Assembly: GCA_030690415.1 (NCBI GenBank) | Contig: JAUYGZ010000026.1 | Location: 1-62,401, forward strand | Reading direction: 5' to 3' | DNA: 62,401 nt | DNA from: a bacterium | GTDB lineage: Bacteria; Patescibacteriota; Gracilibacteria; JAUYGZ01 | Shown here: in pieces, positions 61,801 to 62,401 of the stretch | Layout: every line of letters begins with the position of its first letter | How positions within the stretch are numbered: the stretch's first letter is position 1 | Translations under genes and position numbers: made by a program | The notes under the pieces: model-generated | Told to the model about the DNA's origin: nothing | Database searches by the model: none | The model's input: only the letters and a program-made list of their open reading frames with translations

Positions 61801-62401
61801 ATCTGAATGCAGCCCTATCACCAATCGATTCGGCGTCACCGTTGTGTCCGTAAAACGCTTGTAAAAATCATAAGTCCCCGTATCCGTCGGCTGCGCGGCG
61901 ATCGTCAGCCCTGCAGGGATATTCACATACGAATGAGGTCGATTCATGCAGTGAACCGTATTAACTCCATCTTCACCGGCTGCGAGGGTACGGGTCACAG
62001 ACCCTCCTCCACTCGTATCGGCAACTCCCGTGATGATCACGGCATGCCCACCCACGGGGCAAACACCGGGAGAAGCGACGGTCAGAACCGCGGCGTTAAG
62101 AACGGAAAAGTTATTGAAGGTATAATTAGACGGCTGGCCGGTGATGAAGAGGGGGGTGACGGCAGTGGTCACCTGAGTCGCGTTATTGACGATCAGGCTG
62201 GCCGAAAGAGTGTCATCCGAGTCATCGAGATAAAGTGTGCCGGCTCCACCAACGGTAGCCGCTGCGGCCCCGCCAGTACCACCATTGGCGAGATAGGTAA
62301 TCGTTGAATTATCCGTACCATAATACACCGCAATTCTTCCCCCACCACCGCCGCCACCATCCCAACTAGATGCATTAAACCCCGCTCCGCCAACAGCAGA
62401 A
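58852..62401 (-). CDS. Giant surface adhesin-like protein (5' end outside window)
   Basis: At least 1183 codons, open to the window edge; the start lies beyond 62401. The first visible residues are Gly-rich (WDGGGGGGGRIAVYYG), typical of large bacterial surface proteins. The middle has repeated beta units such as WANSGTFNYGTSTVDF, FTHNGGTIRFIG and FTHNNGEITFDDNG, suggesting a beta-helix. Next is an Ig-like domain (TGTITYDHDGVGG ... VNQVRIRVTDGATNV). The C-terminal ~150 residues, ending IPAGTYSGVIEINATVIP, resemble the end of the 55111 protein. No C-terminal anchor is present, so attachment probably depends on the adjacent DUF916-like protein. Confidence 0.8.
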   Translation of the reverse strand, partial: SAVGGAGFNASSWDGGGGGGGRIAVYYGTDNSTITYLANGGTGGAAAATVGGAGTLYLDDSDDTLSASLIVNNATQVTTAVTPLFITGQPSNYTFNNFSVLNAAVLTVASPGVCPVGGHAVIITGVADTSGGGSVTRTLAAGEDGVNTVHCMNRPHSYVNIPAGLTIAAQPTDTGTYDFYKRFTDTTVTPNRLVIGLHSDLQYTNTDVDLTGETYDADATKTVMSNFSSTNLAAFHALYIPNSNGSNGVRICPNATTLAGITSSCSGGVTFTSTQVDGLTFKTVGSSLTNGVRVKLVNAADDGGALANDTTDLYRIEGLRNSGAGPLATTLTISGTCKQADNSTNCADSESVKVAINGTLDASAGTTGTPASGQWTLTTTASVNPGDVLTVFVNGVAEAQEAAAVTVWDGVGTTVTNVQLIEERLTLGSDDNQTITNANISSYDSSVSADEDIFFDVANTTNDLDTDSEGGHTNNALLIATGDAYRPDSASSGNVLTGDLRIDGTMTADGNTITVEGDWANSGTFNYGTSTVDFHWFFSAITLDSGGTGAGNAFYNLSVRGFDTLTLVNNNLEIQNDLVVGGGTFSPGSFTVSAGTLSVWDGGNFSGGTGSVSTGNLSFGNNGTDLNGDFTIDNGSFTAPSTTLNITGNLNGYNDFGSTFTHNGGTIRFIGTSNQDLHPNNFFGDPTSITLNNLEIENTGAGGSNAVRPRGTVTIEGSLTVTDGGLDLNTSDPVVSVANDVAIATDGNISASNTAAFTVSGGWDNVPGSTGFTHNNGEITFDDNGQTSRITGANTFYDFTSVTPSKVLDFQGGVTQIIANTLDIDGQAGGTQITLTSSDLSTWTFDVTAGDQTVSNVDVSYGNADSNDIYALGTSTNSGNNDDGDVSPHWIFDNTPPTGTITYDHDGVGGDDPGADFSQDTDTVTLIGTATDVGTGDSGVTLVEVSINNGGIWASATNTGTNFSTWSYLATLADGVNQVRIRVTDGATNVQTYTTNSITTDGTDGAQDITYLFLTLSAMSDFLFGTVPMDTLASEENTLGVSTNSQTGYTVQIKKQNTDPDTTMQRDPSGEDFPDLLDWISGTPNSAIWSSPSSALGFRLKSTGDANAYNSSWWGSDDTSPNAKFGGFPDAYDTMINDATLKTSAGSPYNSVLQLQLELEGSYPIPAGTYSGVIEINATVIP

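Noticed and set aside
1-62401. Alternative genetic code (UGA read as Gly, as in Gracilibacteria)
   Set aside because: msrA, the antitoxin, the DUF5674 gene and others end at UGA in the expected place, and conserved proteins contain no internal UGA.
62193-62401. Start of the giant surface protein inside the window (GTG 62328)
   Set aside because: The frame remains open and Gly-rich up to the window edge, so the true start lies outside.

Overview
The window looks like a chromosomal segment of a Candidate Phyla Radiation bacterium, most likely of the Peregrinibacteria type. The basis is a complete S10-spc-alpha ribosomal protein set without rpmD (L30), several lysine/alanine-rich or acidic tails on ribosomal proteins, many small CPR-style hypothetical proteins, and surface proteins with cohesin-like, dockerin and WxL/DUF916-like features. 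UGA is used as an ordinary stop (msrA, the mazE-like gene, the DUF5674 gene), which argues against the Gracilibacteria/SR1 code. The lineage assignment is inference; no rRNA gene is present.

Layout. 1-1055: the 5' end of an IS110-family transposase, a structured stretch upstream of it that could be its bridge RNA, and a GC-rich palindrome cluster. 1.06-10.1 kb: Fic protein, aroC, tuf-rpsJ, a divergent SOD/msrA pair, a DUF5674 operon, an Elp3-like protein and a MazEF-like module. 10.2-17.6 kb: a frameshifted gene, ridA, a glucan cluster (ROK kinase, GT4/GT5-like glycosyltransferase, GH57, GH15) and two tandem DUF378 genes. 17.6-28.8 kb: S10-spc operon from rplC to secY. 28.8-38.2 kb: tRNA-Ala, mfd, dnaN, a COG2426-type membrane protein, DUF167, dinD, trmD, cca. 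38.2-44.3 kb: the alpha-operon half (adk-map-infA-rpmJ-rpsM-rpsK-rpsD-rpoA-rplQ-rplM-rpsI), inverted relative to the S10-spc half. 44.4-62.4 kb: a surface region with an exported Fn3-like protein, a membrane-anchored cohesin-like/hydrolase protein, a dockerin protein, an AAA ATPase, and two sets of putative surface proteins (a secreted protein plus membrane-anchored DUF916-like partners). The last gene runs off the window edge.

Three genome-wide themes stand out. First, I found almost no Shine-Dalgarno sequence: most starts are preceded by pyrimidine/A-rich leaders, often built from simple repeats of CTACTTTC or CTACCTTC type. Second, several families of small dispersed repeats sit between genes and also inside genes in frame (aroC, elp3-like, cca, GH57, trmD) or at gene ends (rpsQ, cca), and one copy truncates a retropepsin-like gene. 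Third, well-formed promoters of TTGACN-N17-TANNNT type precede tuf, rplC, the toxin-antitoxin pair, the AAA ATPase and a surface-protein gene.

Functionally, the left and middle parts provide translation, transcription-coupled repair, tRNA maturation and storage-glucan turnover. The right part appears devoted to the cell exterior: two non-covalent attachment schemes, cohesin-dockerin and WxL-like, lie within 18 kb of each other.
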